Assembly (NCBI RefSeq): GCF_024494565.1
Contig: NZ_JANHDN010000004.1
Coordinates: 248,001-312,000, forward strand
From: Halorubrum rutilum
Lineage (GTDB): Archaea; Halobacteriota; Halobacteria; Halobacteriales; Haloferacaceae
Length of the DNA stretch: 64,000 bases
Reading direction: 5' to 3'
In this document: positions 18,377 to 26,271 of the stretch, one piece after another
Layout of the letters: each line of letters begins with the position of its first letter
How positions within the stretch are numbered: position 1 is the stretch's first letter
Program-made: the position numbers and the translations under genes
Notes under the pieces: generated by a model
What the model was told of the DNA's origin: nothing
Database searches by the model: none
The model's input: only the letters and a program-made list of their open reading frames with translations

Positions 18377-18631
18377 GATGCGGTGGCGCGTGCCTGCGAG
18401 CGGCCGATAGGCCGCGAGGAGCACGCGCGAGGGACGCGGCGACCGGAGCGAAGCGGAGGGAGCCGCGAGGCTGGGGAGGCGTGAGGTGCGGTGCTGTGCG
18501 GGGCGGGATTCAAAGGGGTAGCCGTGAGACGACCTGAGGCGGCGCAAGCACCACAGCGAGTGAACGGAGTGAACGAGCGAGGAGCGCAGCGAGCGTCAGG
18601 CCGTCTCACGGCTGGGGCTTTGGCGGTGTTC
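18377..18631 (+). repeat. Structured repeat element, copy A
   Basis: About 255 bp, non-coding. It begins GGTGGCGCGTGCCTGCGAG, then hairpin GCGGCC-GATA-GGCCGC, box ACGCGCGAGGGA, a second stem (GCGGC...GCCGC), box GAGGCTGGGGAGGCGTGAGG, box GGGATTCAAAGGGG, and a closing stem AGCCGTGAG (18520-18528) with CTCACGGCT (18605-18613). It ends TGGGGCTTTGGCGGTG. The same boxes recur in four other copies. No clean TATA box lies in front. It faces copy B across the 98-aa zinc protein gene. Short open frames across it are not conserved between copies. Confidence 0.85.
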
Positions 18632-18683
18632 GCCGCCGATCGGTGGTCGTATATCCCACCCGTGTCGTGCTACCTACTATCAC

Positions 18684-18692
18684 AATTATAAG
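18684..18692 (+). promoter_or_regulatory. TATA-like box for the zinc protein gene
   Basis: AATTATAAG, 27 nt before ATG 18715, matching a leaderless transcript. Confidence 0.55.
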
Positions 18693-18714
18693 TCATAAAC
18701 ACGTACCCCCCTGT

Positions 18715-19011
18715 ATGGCTACCGACGAACCCGTCTTCGCTGACGTGAGTATCGGACAGACGGTGTACGACGAGTCGGGCGAGGAACTCGGCACCGTCCG
18801 CGGGGTCGACGACGACGGGTTCTACGTCTCGTCGCCGTCCGGATCGAAGTCGCTGAGCCTCACCGACGCGCGCGACGTGTTCGGCACCGCCTACGTGATG
18901 TGGCGCTGCTGGGAGTGCGGCGAGATGGGCGAGATCGGCACGGAGCTCCCCGAGAACTGCCCGAACTGCGACGCGCCGCGCGAGGATCTGTACTACTGGG
19001 CCGAGGACTGA
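18715..19011 (+). CDS. Rubredoxin-like zinc-binding protein (DUF7130-like)
   Basis: 98 aa. The N-terminal 60 residues form a small beta domain (IGQTVYDESGEELGTVRGVD; GFYVSSPSGSKSLSLTD) like PRC-barrel proteins. The C-terminus has CWECGEMGEIG and NCPNCDAPRE, two CX2C pairs that bind zinc or iron as in rubredoxins. The start is ATG 18715; the upstream open frame overlaps the promoter and is not protein-like. The family is small and haloarchaeal, with unknown function. It is the only gene between the inverted repeat copies A and B. Confidence 0.87.
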   Translation: MATDEPVFADVSIGQTVYDESGEELGTVRGVDDDGFYVSSPSGSKSLSLTDARDVFGTAYVMWRCWECGEMGEIGTELPENCPNCDAPREDLYYWAED

Positions 19012-19086
19012 GACGACTACTGCGAGAAGCACCGTCGTTTCTCCGGTCTCTGTTTATATTCAGTCGACCGCGCAGACGCTGCTGAC

Positions 19087-19113
19087 AGCCTCGAAGTCCC
19101 AACCGCTCGGCTG
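19087..19113 (-). repeat. Extra 3' tail of the structured repeat beside copy B
   Basis: On the minus strand this reads CGAGCGGTTGGGACTTCGAG and then GCTGTC, a diverged repeat of the element's TGGGGCTTTGGCGGTG end. It lies 25 bp beyond the true end of copy B, on the side facing the enclosed gene. A matching extra tail lies beside copy D. Confidence 0.5.
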
Positions 19114-19137
19114 TACGGAGTTGATCGTGAATCGCCG

Positions 19138-19393
19138 GCGACAACCCCCGAAGCCCCAACCGGGAGGACTCGATGCGCTCGCTGTGCTCCTCGGTCGCTC
19201 GTTTCACTCGCTCCCTGCGGTGCTTGCGTCGCCTCAGGTCGTCTCCCGGCTGCCCCTTCGAGTCCCACCCCGCACCGCGGCCTCGCGCCTCCCCAGCCTC
19301 GCCGCTCACGCCCTACGGGCGTTCGCGGCGTCCCTCGCGCGTGCTCTTCGCGGCCGCCTTCGGCGGCCACTCGGAGGCACGCGCCACCGCCTT
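19138..19393 (-). repeat. Structured repeat element, copy B
   Basis: About 256 bp. Read on the minus strand, it has GGTGGCGCGTGCCTCCGAG, hairpin GGCCGCC-GAA-GGCGGCC, ACGCGCGAGGGA, a stem ACGCCC-GTA-GGGCGT, GAGGCTGGGGAGGCGCGAGG, GGGACTCGAAGGGG, and the closing stem AGCCGGGAG with CTCCCGGTT (compensating changes relative to copy A, one G-U pair). It ends TTGGGGCTTCGGGGGTTG. Its 3' end points at the 98-aa protein gene, opposite to copy A. Confidence 0.82.
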
Positions 19394-19399
19394 ACCTTT

Positions 19400-19684
19400 T
19401 CAGGAGTGGCCGCCCTCCCGACCGTTCGGCTCGTCGCCGCGACCGTCCTGTTCGTCGCCCACCTGTTCCCGGAGGCGCTCGACCTCGGCTTCCAGTTCGG
19501 CGATCCGGTCGGCGTCCGGCCGGTCGTCTCGCTCGTCTTCGTCGTCGGAGCGCAGCGCGAAGAACAGCACCGCGCCCGCGACGAGGACGAGGGGCACGCC
19601 GAAGAGGAGCACGGCGATGATCAGGACGATCAGGAGTTCGGGCCCGGCGGGGATACCGCCGAACGCGGGGACGAGAGAGACCAT
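19400..19684 (-). CDS. TatA-like small membrane protein
   Basis: 94 aa. One strong membrane helix near the N-terminus (PELLIVLIIAVLLFGVPLVL, preceded by FGGIPAG) is followed by an acidic amphipathic region with a short coiled coil (RIAELEAEVERLREQVGDE) and a disordered tail. Length and layout match the TatA/TatB family, which builds the twin-arginine export pore, and FG..PELLIVL is close to the TatA consensus. Haloarchaea have several TatA-like proteins, so a true translocase role is not certain. Its 5' end is 63 bp from the nreA stop on the same strand. Confidence 0.7.
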   Translation of the reverse strand: MVSLVPAFGGIPAGPELLIVLIIAVLLFGVPLVLVAGAVLFFALRSDDEDERDDRPDADRIAELEAEVERLREQVGDEQDGRGDEPNGREGGHS

Positions 19685-19747
19685 GCGCTACCCACTCGGC
19701 CTCGCGACTAAAGGGATGGGGAGGGAGGCGTGCCGTCGCCCGGCGGC

Positions 19748-21076
19748 TCAGCCCGCGTCGACGAAGTCCGCGAGGTTCGCCTGGAGCCCGGCCGCGAGCG
19801 TCGACTTCCGGCGGAGGCGAGCGAGCGAGATCGGGAGGCGGTCGGCGACGCCGCGGACCGCCTCGCCGAACGTCTCCGCGGTCCCGCGCTCGCCCTCGAA
19901 GGCGTTCCGGACCGCCTCGCGCACCTGCCACACGCCGACCGGGCCCCAGTAGTCGTCGGAGACGTGGCGGCAGACGAGCGCCTTCGCCTGTCGCCCGCGG
20001 TCGTCGAGGTGCTCTAAGACGCCGAGCCGGGCCGCGTAGTAGGCGCCCGCGGTCTCCTCGACGTAGCCGGTCCGGCCCTCGCGGCCCTCGCTCGCGGCCG
20101 AGAGGGAGACGCCGGCCTCGGGGTCTGGGTTCCAGATCGAGCCGGGCGCCTTCATCTCGACGAGCTCGTACTCCCACTGCCCCGGCACGAGGATCACCCA
20201 GAAGGCGTTGCCGAGGTACTCGTTGCGGTGGACCTCGATCCGGTCGACCGTCGGGTCGTCGCGGATCGACCCGCGGAGGAACTGGCCGACCGTGTCGTCG
20301 ACGGCGGTGATCGACCAGCGCGTCGGGACGAGCCGGCGGTTCTCGCCGCGGCCGAGCGCGCCCGCCGAGAGGATCGTGTTGATCTCGTACACGTCGAACC
20401 CGCGGCGGTAGAGGTACGTCATCGCCCCCTCGGCGCGCCAGTCGTCGTCTTCGAGCGTCTTCTGCACCGGCCGCGGGACGTGCGGGTTCTCGCCGAGCTC
20501 GGCGGTGCGGGCGGCCGCGCGCGGCCCCGTCGGCGTCTTGATGTCCTCGGTGCCCACCTCGAAGTCGAGGTCCGGCCGGCCGTCAAGCCCGATTTCCACG
20601 TCGACCGGGCGGTCCGCGATCGCGACCTCGCGTTGGACGCCGAGCCAGCCGTCCCACGCGTCCTGGACGCTCTCCGCCGGCCCGTCGCCGCCCCCGATCG
20701 ACGCCACCCCGCCGGTCGCCCCGGCGTCCGCGACGTCGACGCCGCGGGTCGAGTTGAGCAGGCTCGTCCGGCGGTCGAACACGTCCGAGATGGAGACGCC
20801 CTCGTCGTACCACGCCGCGGAGGTCTCGAACGCCGCCGCGCGCTCCTCGCGGCCGACCGGCGAGAGCAGCCCGGTCGAGACGTTGGGGTAGTCCGCGCGG
20901 CCGACGAAGATGGAGGGCGAGACGCTACCGACCACGGCGTCGTCGGAGACGTGCTCCTCGAAGCGCCGCTCGAAGGAGTCGAGGTGGTCGAGGATGCCGT
21001 AGTCCTTCTCGCTCGCGAGGCGCCGCCGCTCGGCGCGCTCGTTCGCCTCGAACTCGATGAACTCGTCGAGCCGCAT
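19748..21076 (-). CDS. nreA: DNA repair protein NreA
   Basis: 442 aa. The N-terminal segment SEKDYGILDHLDSFERRF and SPSIFVGRADYPNVSTGLL are characteristic of archaeal NreA, which acts with PCNA in DNA damage tolerance. The C-terminal QANLADFVDAG resembles a PCNA-interacting PIP box (Q-x2-h-x2-a-a). No N-terminal zinc-ligand pair is seen, unlike in some archaeal orthologues. The start is ATG 21076. Nearby genes on the same strand (TatA-like, beta-propeller, TFB) do not suggest a repair operon. Confidence 0.92.
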   Translation of the reverse strand: MRLDEFIEFEANERAERRRLASEKDYGILDHLDSFERRFEEHVSDDAVVGSVSPSIFVGRADYPNVSTGLLSPVGREERAAAFETSAAWYDEGVSISDVFDRRTSLLNSTRGVDVADAGATGGVASIGGGDGPAESVQDAWDGWLGVQREVAIADRPVDVEIGLDGRPDLDFEVGTEDIKTPTGPRAAARTAELGENPHVPRPVQKTLEDDDWRAEGAMTYLYRRGFDVYEINTILSAGALGRGENRRLVPTRWSITAVDDTVGQFLRGSIRDDPTVDRIEVHRNEYLGNAFWVILVPGQWEYELVEMKAPGSIWNPDPEAGVSLSAASEGREGRTGYVEETAGAYYAARLGVLEHLDDRGRQAKALVCRHVSDDYWGPVGVWQVREAVRNAFEGERGTAETFGEAVRGVADRLPISLARLRRKSTLAAGLQANLADFVDAG

Positions 21077-21160
21077 TCGCCGTCGAGTAGGGCCGAGCGC
21101 GACTTGACGGTGTCGGCGGCCGGCGGGACCCCGTCCCGAACCGCAAGGGACGTTTGCCGC

Positions 21161-22087
21161 TCAGGTCGCGAGCGACGTCGCGCCGGCCGGCAGCGTCGCG
21201 CCGACGCGCCACGCGTCGTCATCGCGGACGACCAGCGGCGTCGGCTCCCCGCCCGCGAACCCGTCCTCGTCGACGCGCAGCGTCCCGCCGACGAGCGTCC
21301 CGTCGACGACCGCCCACGAGGCGACGAACGCCGGTTCGGCGGCGGGCACGGGGTCGGCGTCGAACCCGTCGCCGTCGGCGGGCCCCGAGAGGGTCACGCC
21401 CGAGGGCGCCTCCGGGCCCCAGCGGTTCGCCCCCGCGTAGAGTCGGTCGCCGCGGACGACCGCCTCGCGGAAGTAGCTCGCCCAGAAGTCGCGGAAGTCG
21501 GTGTCGAGCCGGTACCACAGGTCGCCGTCGTCCGTCCGGTAGAGCCCGCTCCCGGTGGCGGCGACGACGGCGCCGCCGTCGAGCACGCGCAGGTCGTGGA
21601 CGTCGTCGTGAACGCCCCGCCCGTACCGCCGCCAGAAGTCGCCGTCGAACGCGTAGACGCCGCCGGGTTCGAGCCCCGCGAGCACGCCGTCGTCCGGGTG
21701 GACCGCCAGCGTCCTGACGCTCGGCGCCGCCCCCGGCGCGCGGTCCCGCCACCGCTCGCCGTGCGGGTGCGCGTCGAGGTCTCCGATCGGGTCGAAGCGC
21801 CACCCGTCGCCGTCGGTCGCCGGCCGCGCCCGGAGCACGTCGACCGAGCCCGTCCCGACCAGCACGGTCTCCGGGCCGGCGAGCACGGAGACCGGGTCGT
21901 CCGGGCCGTCGAGCCGGTGCCAGTCGGTCCCGTCCGTCGAGCGGTACAGCCCCTCGGCGGTCGCGGCGATCCGGGCGTCGCCGCTCCGGACGACCTCGCG
22001 GACGCGCCCGCAGGCGGCGACCCGCACCGGGTCGCCGTGCGGCCCGTCGAGCCGATACAGCCCGCTGTGGGTTCCGCAGACGAGCAT
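21161..22087 (-). CDS. Beta-propeller protein (HVO_0234-like)
   Basis: 308 aa. Short repeated blades are visible: GLYRLDGPHGDPV, GLYRSTDGTDWHRLDGPDDP, GVYAFDGDFWRRYGRG and GLYRTDDGDLWYRLDTDFRD. These resemble BNR/sialidase-type propeller repeats (GLYRS.D.G..W). No signal peptide is seen, so it is probably cytoplasmic. I recall the family as HVO_0234-like; its function is not known. It ends in a hydrophobic stretch without charge, AGATSLAT. The gene is co-directional with the TFB gene upstream (58 bp gap). Confidence 0.8.
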   Translation of the reverse strand: MLVCGTHSGLYRLDGPHGDPVRVAACGRVREVVRSGDARIAATAEGLYRSTDGTDWHRLDGPDDPVSVLAGPETVLVGTGSVDVLRARPATDGDGWRFDPIGDLDAHPHGERWRDRAPGAAPSVRTLAVHPDDGVLAGLEPGGVYAFDGDFWRRYGRGVHDDVHDLRVLDGGAVVAATGSGLYRTDDGDLWYRLDTDFRDFWASYFREAVVRGDRLYAGANRWGPEAPSGVTLSGPADGDGFDADPVPAAEPAFVASWAVVDGTLVGGTLRVDEDGFAGGEPTPLVVRDDDAWRVGATLPAGATSLAT

Positions 22088-22145
22088 GTGTGGCGATCGG
22101 TGACCGAGCGAAAAAACCGTACGCCTCCCGTCGACCCGCGGCCCG

Positions 22146-23147
22146 CTAGCTGTGGATCCCCATCGCCTCGATCTGCTCCTGGTACCGGTTGCGGATGGTG
22201 ACCTCGGTGACCTGCGCGACGTCGGCGACCTCGCGCTGGGTCTTCTTCTCGTTACAGAGCAGCGAGGCCGCGTAGATGGCCGCCGCGGCGTAGCCGGTCG
22301 GGGACTTCCCGGAGAGGAGCCCCTGCTCGGCGGTCGTCTCGATGATCTCGTTCGCCTTCGACTGCACCTCCTCGCTCAGTTCGAGCTCGGAGGAGAACCG
22401 GGGCACGTACTTCTTCGGATCGACTGGACGCATCTCCAGGCCGAGCTCCTGAGAGATGTAGCGGTACGTCCGGCCGATCTCCTTGCGGTCGACGCGGGAG
22501 ACGTCGGAGATCTCCTCTAACGACCGGGGGATCCCCTCCTTTCGACAGGCGGCGTAGAGCGCGGCGGTGGAGACGCCCTCGATGGAGCGCCCGCGGATCA
22601 GGTCCTCGTTGAGCGCGCGTCGGTAGATGACCGAGGCGACCTCCCGTACCGAGCGGGGCACGCCGAGCGCCGAGGCCATCCGGTCGATCTCCGAGAGCGC
22701 GAACTGGAGGTTCCGCTCGCCCGCGTCCTTCGTCCGGATCCGCTCCTGCCACTTGCGCAGCCGATGCATCTGCGACCGCTTCTTCGAGGAGATGGATCGC
22801 CCGTAGGCGTCCTTGTCCTTCCAGTCGATCGTCGTCGTCAGCCCCTTGTCGTGCATCGTCTTCGTCGTCGGGGCGCCGACCCGCGACTTCTCCTGCCGCT
22901 CCGAGTGGTTGAACGCGCGCCACTCCGGTCCGGGATCGATCTGCTCCTCCTCGATGATGATGCCCGTCTCCTCGTGTATCAGCTCCCCGTCGGCCGTCCG
23001 GGTGAGCTCCTCCGGGTCGAAGTCCTCGGGGTCCAGCTCGTCGGCGTCGACCCCCTCGACCCCCTCGGCGTCGGTCTCGGTCTCGTCGGCGTCCTCGTCC
23101 CGCACACGCTGCCGGTCGTGATCCCGTTGCCGGGTTGGCCGTGTCAT
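22146..23147 (-). CDS. tfb: Transcription initiation factor IIB (TFB) lacking zinc-ribbon ligands
   Basis: 333 aa. The B-reader/linker ([40 protein letters not shown]) and two cyclin folds (about 130-225 and 235-325, ending [19 protein letters not shown]) are intact. The first 80 residues contain no cysteine: where haloarchaeal TFBs have CPEC...CEDC, this one has DPEDFDPE and HEETG. The ribbon normally docks on RNA polymerase, so this is either a specialised TFB or one whose ribbon folds without metal. Start ATG 23147; an ACTTTTAAGT box lies about 30 nt upstream, giving a leaderless start. Haloarchaea have several TFBs with different promoter preference. Confidence 0.93.
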   Translation of the reverse strand: MTRPTRQRDHDRQRVRDEDADETETDAEGVEGVDADELDPEDFDPEELTRTADGELIHEETGIIIEEEQIDPGPEWRAFNHSERQEKSRVGAPTTKTMHDKGLTTTIDWKDKDAYGRSISSKKRSQMHRLRKWQERIRTKDAGERNLQFALSEIDRMASALGVPRSVREVASVIYRRALNEDLIRGRSIEGVSTAALYAACRKEGIPRSLEEISDVSRVDRKEIGRTYRYISQELGLEMRPVDPKKYVPRFSSELELSEEVQSKANEIIETTAEQGLLSGKSPTGYAAAAIYAASLLCNEKKTQREVADVAQVTEVTIRNRYQEQIEAMGIHS

Positions 23148-23175
23148 CGCATTTATATACTATCCAATCGGACTG

Positions 23176-23185
23176 ACTTAAAAGT
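23176..23185 (-). promoter_or_regulatory. TATA-like box for the tfb gene
   Basis: ACTTTTAAGT, a near-perfect palindrome centred 33 nt before ATG 23147. A second box, GTATATAAAT (23151-23160), is too close to the ATG for normal spacing unless a downstream GTG at 23105 is used. Confidence 0.45.
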
Positions 23186-23292
23186 TCGTGAGGGTCGGCG
23201 ATCGCTCGACCGGAGCGAGGAGAGGTCAGTGGACGCTCGGTCGGCGACCGCGACGGACAAGGCTTTGACGCGCCGGCGTCGACTGCGACCGA

Positions 23293-23889
23293 ATGCCGAC
23301 GATCGACTGCGACCCGGCGACCGCGCGCGCCCGCCTCGAGGACGCCGGCGTCCCGATCGACGACGGGAACACGGCCCACGAGCGGTGGCGCGCGGAGCGC
23401 GAGGGCGCCGTCGCCGTCGCGTACGACGGCAAGGTCGTGGTCCAGGGGAGCGACCCGACCCGCCTGACGAACCTCATCCGCGAGGGGGGCGGCCGCGCGC
23501 ACGTCTACTTCGACGGCGCCTCCCGCGGGAACCCCGGGCCGGGCGCGGTCGGCTGGTGTCTCGTCACGTCCGACGGCGTCGTCGCCGAGGGCGGCGAGCG
23601 GATCGGGACGGTCACCAACAACCAGGCCGAGTACGCGGCGCTGATCCGGGCGCTGGAGGCGGCCGACGAGTACGGCTTCAACGAGATCGACGTCCGCGGC
23701 GACTCGGAGCTGATCGTCAGGCAGGTGCGCGGCGAGTGGGACGCCAACGACCCCGAGCTGCGCGAGAGGCGGGTTCGCGCCCGGGAGCTGTTAGAGCGGT
23801 TCGACCGGTGGTCGATCGGCCACGTTCCGCGGGAGATAAACGCGCGCGCCGACGATCTGGCGAACGAGGCACTCGATGACGCGAACTAA
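23293..23889 (+). CDS. rnhA: Ribonuclease HI
   Basis: 198 aa. The RNase H core spans residues 68-195: YFDGASRGNPGPGAVGW (first Asp), NNQAEYAALIRALE (Glu), RGDSELIVRQVRGEW (Asp) and NARADDLANEALD (final Asp). These four acidic residues bind the two catalytic metals. The N-terminal 65 residues are an extra domain as in other haloarchaeal type 1 enzymes. It removes RNA from RNA-DNA hybrids. The next gene starts 14 nt before this stop, forming an rnhA operon. Confidence 0.95.
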   Translation: MPTIDCDPATARARLEDAGVPIDDGNTAHERWRAEREGAVAVAYDGKVVVQGSDPTRLTNLIREGGGRAHVYFDGASRGNPGPGAVGWCLVTSDGVVAEGGERIGTVTNNQAEYAALIRALEAADEYGFNEIDVRGDSELIVRQVRGEWDANDPELRERRVRARELLERFDRWSIGHVPREINARADDLANEALDDAN

Positions 23890-24562
23890 CGACGAACCCC
23901 CGGAGTGGGCGAAGGAGCGGGCGCGAGAGGTGATGGCGGCCGAGGAGGGCGCCGAGAGCGACGGCGACGGTGACCCGGCCGACGAAGGCGCGAGCGACGC
24001 CGACCGCGTCCCGGACGTGCCGGTCGAGGTCGTCGACGAGGCGGAGCGGCTCACGCGGCTCGCGCGGCGGGCGGAGGAGGACGCGGCGGCCGCGTTCTAC
24101 CGCGAGCGCCGCGACGAGCTCGTCGCGGGCCACGGCTACGTCCCGCGGCTCCGCGAGGACGACGACACCCTCGTGTTGTACCCCGACGAGTGGATGGCCG
24201 ACGGGACGGTGCGACTCGACCGGATCGAGACCACCGAGCGGGCCGTCGAGGTGTCGCTGTCCGGGCCGGGCGACGCCGACCGGTACGACGAGGTCGCCGC
24301 GTACAACGAGGCGGTCGCCGACGCGGTCGCCGAGGCGCACGGCGGCGCGCACGCCGACACCGCCCGCAGCTTCGCGGCGTTCATGAGCAACCACTACGTG
24401 CGCGCCGTCGACGACGCGACCCCCGAGGTGCGCGAGGAGTTCCGCGAGGAGTACCTGCCGCGGAACGGCTGGCCGACGGACGAGCAGCTCGCCGTCGTCG
24501 AGGAGTCGCTGGCGGTGATCGAGTCGGTCGCCGCCGAGGTCGACGGGCCAGAGGAGTCGTAG
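23876..24562 (+). CDS. rnhA operon protein (DUF7108-like)
   Basis: 228 aa, acidic and helical, with no signal or membrane segment. Conserved-looking stretches are EPPEWAKERAREVMAAEEGA at the N-terminus and LVLYPDEWMADGTVRLDRI in the centre. The C-terminal part repeats helical Glu/Ala-rich motifs. It overlaps rnhA by 14 nt, so the two are co-translated, and this linkage is known in haloarchaea under the name rnhA operon protein. Biochemical role unknown; DNA replication or repair is suggested only by context. Confidence 0.82.
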   Translation: MTRTNDEPPEWAKERAREVMAAEEGAESDGDGDPADEGASDADRVPDVPVEVVDEAERLTRLARRAEEDAAAAFYRERRDELVAGHGYVPRLREDDDTLVLYPDEWMADGTVRLDRIETTERAVEVSLSGPGDADRYDEVAAYNEAVADAVAEAHGGAHADTARSFAAFMSNHYVRAVDDATPEVREEFREEYLPRNGWPTDEQLAVVEESLAVIESVAAEVDGPEES

Positions 24563-24626
24563 TCGAGGCCCGAATCGCCGATGTCGGCGTCGTCGACGAC
24601 GGCGCCGGGGCTGGGAGTCTCGGGGG

Positions 24627-24646
24627 CGCGCGGTTTTCACCGCGCG
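24627..24646. terminator. Perfect 8-bp GC hairpin between convergent genes
   Basis: CGCGCGGT-TTTC-ACCGCGCG lies between the ends of the rnhA operon and the padR-like gene, which converge. It may mark the end of one or both transcripts; no long T run follows. Confidence 0.35.
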
Positions 24647-24701
24647 TCGTGTGCCAGGATACTGTCGGTTTCGCGCCGATGCGTCCCGCGGGCTCGCCGC
24701 G

Positions 24702-25061
24702 CTACTCGTCGAGGAGCGCGCGGACCTCGTCGGCCCGCTCCTCGTCGGTGACGAACCGGTCGAGGGCCCACTCCAGCTGGCCGAGGACCGCGTCGTGGCC
24801 GGCCTCGGTCAGCTCGTACTGGTTCGTCCGCTTGTCGAGTTCGCTCTTCTCGACGAACCCGTCCGCGACCAGGTCGTCGAGGTTGGGGTAGAGCCGCCCG
24901 TGGTTGACCTCGGAGCCGTAGTACGATTCGAGCTCGCGCTTGACCGCGAGCCCGTACATGGGCTCCTCCGAGAGGATCGCGAGGATGTTCTGCTGGAACG
25001 CCGTCAGCTCCGACGCCGGCCGCGGTGTCTCCGCATCAGTGACTGATTGTGCCTCTGACAT
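24702..25061 (-). CDS. PadR family transcriptional regulator
   Basis: 119 aa from ATG 25061. The PadR winged helix is clear: LTAFQQNILAILSEEPMYGL, then AVKRELESYYGSEVNHGRLY and PNLDDLVADGFVEKSELDKR with the wing. The C-terminal helix (QLEWALDRFVTDEERADEV) would provide dimer contacts. A TATA-like box 22-31 nt upstream gives a leaderless start, which supports this ATG over the one at 25100. Haloarchaeal PadR regulators of this length repress neighbouring or distant genes; the target is not visible here. Confidence 0.9.
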   Translation of the reverse strand: MSEAQSVTDAETPRPASELTAFQQNILAILSEEPMYGLAVKRELESYYGSEVNHGRLYPNLDDLVADGFVEKSELDKRTNQYELTEAGHDAVLGQLEWALDRFVTDEERADEVRALLDE

Positions 25062-25082
25062 GGGTATCTGAAGGGTTCCCGA

Positions 25083-25092
25083 ACTTATAACC
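25083..25092 (-). promoter_or_regulatory. TATA-like box for the padR-type gene
   Basis: GGTTATAAGT on the minus strand, centred 26 nt before ATG 25061. Confidence 0.55.
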
Positions 25093-25358
25093 TTTCTCAA
25101 GATTCAGCATCTTTTAAATACATAACTACGCCGCACGCGTTCGTTTCCGGCCGTCGTCGGCCGCAGAACGGCTGAACTGCCGGTTCGTTCCCGACACCGG
25201 ATCCGAGCGATCGCCGACCGACGCGACGCATCCGTGACGATCCGTCGGACGAACCGGGAGCTTCGGACACAATACGACATCCGATCAACCGGTAGCCGTC
25301 TCCGAGGAGCGGTCGGTAAACGCGGGGGCGCGAACGACGGTCAGTCGAGACGATCGAT

Positions 25359-25413
25359 CGGAAAGCACGGTCGAATCGGAAAGCGACGGTCGAATCGAAA
25401 AGCGACTCGGCCG
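25359..25413. repeat. Imperfect 18-19 bp tandem repeat
   Basis: Units CGGAAAGCACGGTCGAAT, CGGAAAGCGACGGTCGAAT and CGAAAAGCGACTCGGC start at 25359, 25377 and 25396. The repeat lies about 70-125 bp before ppa and could be a regulator-binding array or a slippage product. Confidence 0.7.
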
Positions 25414-25482
25414 ACGACGGTCGGAGCGGTGTCGCCGGGAACCCGAAAGGACTTTGCTACCGATGGACCGAATATCGGTCAC

Positions 25483-26019
25483 ATGGTCAACCTCTGGGAG
25501 GACCTCGAGACGGGCCCGGACGCACCCGACGAGATCTACGCGGTCGTGGAGTGCCTCAAGGGCGAGCGGAACAAGTACGAGTACGACAAGGACATCCCCG
25601 GCGTCGTCCTCGACCGCGTGCTCCACTCGAACGTCCACTACCCGTACGACTACGGGTTCATCCCGCGGTCGTACTACGACGACGAGGACCCGTTCGACGT
25701 GATGGTGCTCGTCGAGGACCAGACGTTCCCCGGCTGCGTCGTCGAGGCCCGCCCCGTCGCGCTGATGAAGATGGACGACGACGGCGAGCAGGACGACAAG
25801 GTGATCGCGGTGCCGACCGAGGACCCCCGCTTCGACCACATCGAGGACTTAGAAGACATCCCGCAGCAGATCCGCGACGAGATAGACGAGTTCTTCTCGA
25901 CGTACAAGAACCTCGAAGCGGGCAAGGAGGTCGAAACCCTCGGATGGGAGGACAAGGCGGCCGCGAAGGACGCGATCGAACACGCGCGGGACCTGTACGA
26001 CGAGGAGTTCGGCGAGTAG
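25483..26019 (+). CDS. ppa: Inorganic pyrophosphatase (soluble, family I)
   Basis: 178 aa. Family I motifs are present: KGERNKYEYDKDIPGVVLDR (substrate Lys/Arg), HYPYDYGFIPRSYYDDEDPF, and DPFDVMVLVEDQTFPG with metal-binding Asp residues; the later EDPRFDHIEDLEDIP also fits. It hydrolyses pyrophosphate from biosynthetic reactions. The length equals archaeal and bacterial homologues, so ATG 25483 (MVNLWEDLETGPDAP) was preferred over an 83-residue basic extension. Confidence 0.95.
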   Translation: MVNLWEDLETGPDAPDEIYAVVECLKGERNKYEYDKDIPGVVLDRVLHSNVHYPYDYGFIPRSYYDDEDPFDVMVLVEDQTFPGCVVEARPVALMKMDDDGEQDDKVIAVPTEDPRFDHIEDLEDIPQQIRDEIDEFFSTYKNLEAGKEVETLGWEDKAAAKDAIEHARDLYDEEFGE

Positions 26020-26086
26020 CGCCGGACTCGAAGAGATAACTACCGGACATCGCGTCCCGCGGACGGGATGCGTTATGCCCATGGGT

Positions 26087-26096
26087 AATTTTTAGT
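26087..26096 (+). promoter_or_regulatory. TATA-like box before the 42-aa ORF
   Basis: AATTTTTAGT in GC-rich DNA, about 30-39 nt before ATG 26126. Confidence 0.4.
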
Positions 26097-26125
26097 CGGT
26101 GGCGCGCCTACGTACTGACAGAGCC

Positions 26126-26254
26126 ATGAGCGCGAGCACCCCGTCCGTCGGCATCGATCACCCGACGGTCGTCCCCGCCAACTTCGAGCCCGAGCGCCGC
26201 GACGCCGACTCGGACGACGCGTCCGACGGCGACGCCGACCGGTCGACCGCGTAG
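26126..26254 (+). CDS. Small acidic protein of 42 residues
   Basis: MSASTPSVGIDHPTVVPANF opens the peptide; the rest is an acidic Asp/Ser/Ala tail ending DADRSTA. It has an AT-rich promoter-like box at normal spacing, and its composition (acidic, haloarchaeal codon use) fits a real protein. The N-terminal VGIDHPTVVPANFEPE looks structured; the tail looks disordered. I do not recognise the family. It ends 17 bp before the convergent FilR1-type regulator gene. The evidence is composition and promoter only. Confidence 0.45.
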   Translation: MSASTPSVGIDHPTVVPANFEPERRDADSDDASDGDADRSTA

Positions 26255-26271
26255 GCGTCCCGACCGCCGCG

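Larger units (their letters stand above)
25062..25482. other. Intergenic region upstream of pyrophosphatase
   Basis: 421 bp between divergent padR-like and ppa genes. It holds the padR promoter on the minus strand, an AT-richer patch (25081-25130), an imperfect 18-19 bp tandem repeat (25359-25413), and a weak TATA-like CTTTGC about 28 nt before ATG 25483. The open frame running through it in phase with ppa is basic and unlike ppa, so it is not counted as coding. Confidence 0.6.

Noticed and set aside
23151..23160. GTATATAAAT as the main tfb promoter.
   Set aside because: It is 4-13 nt from the ATG; the ACTTTTAAGT box further upstream has the right spacing. It would fit only if GTG 23105 were the start.
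25234..25482. In-frame extension of ppa by 83 residues.
   Set aside because: Basic, repeat-containing and unlike pyrophosphatases, which start near MVNLWEDL.
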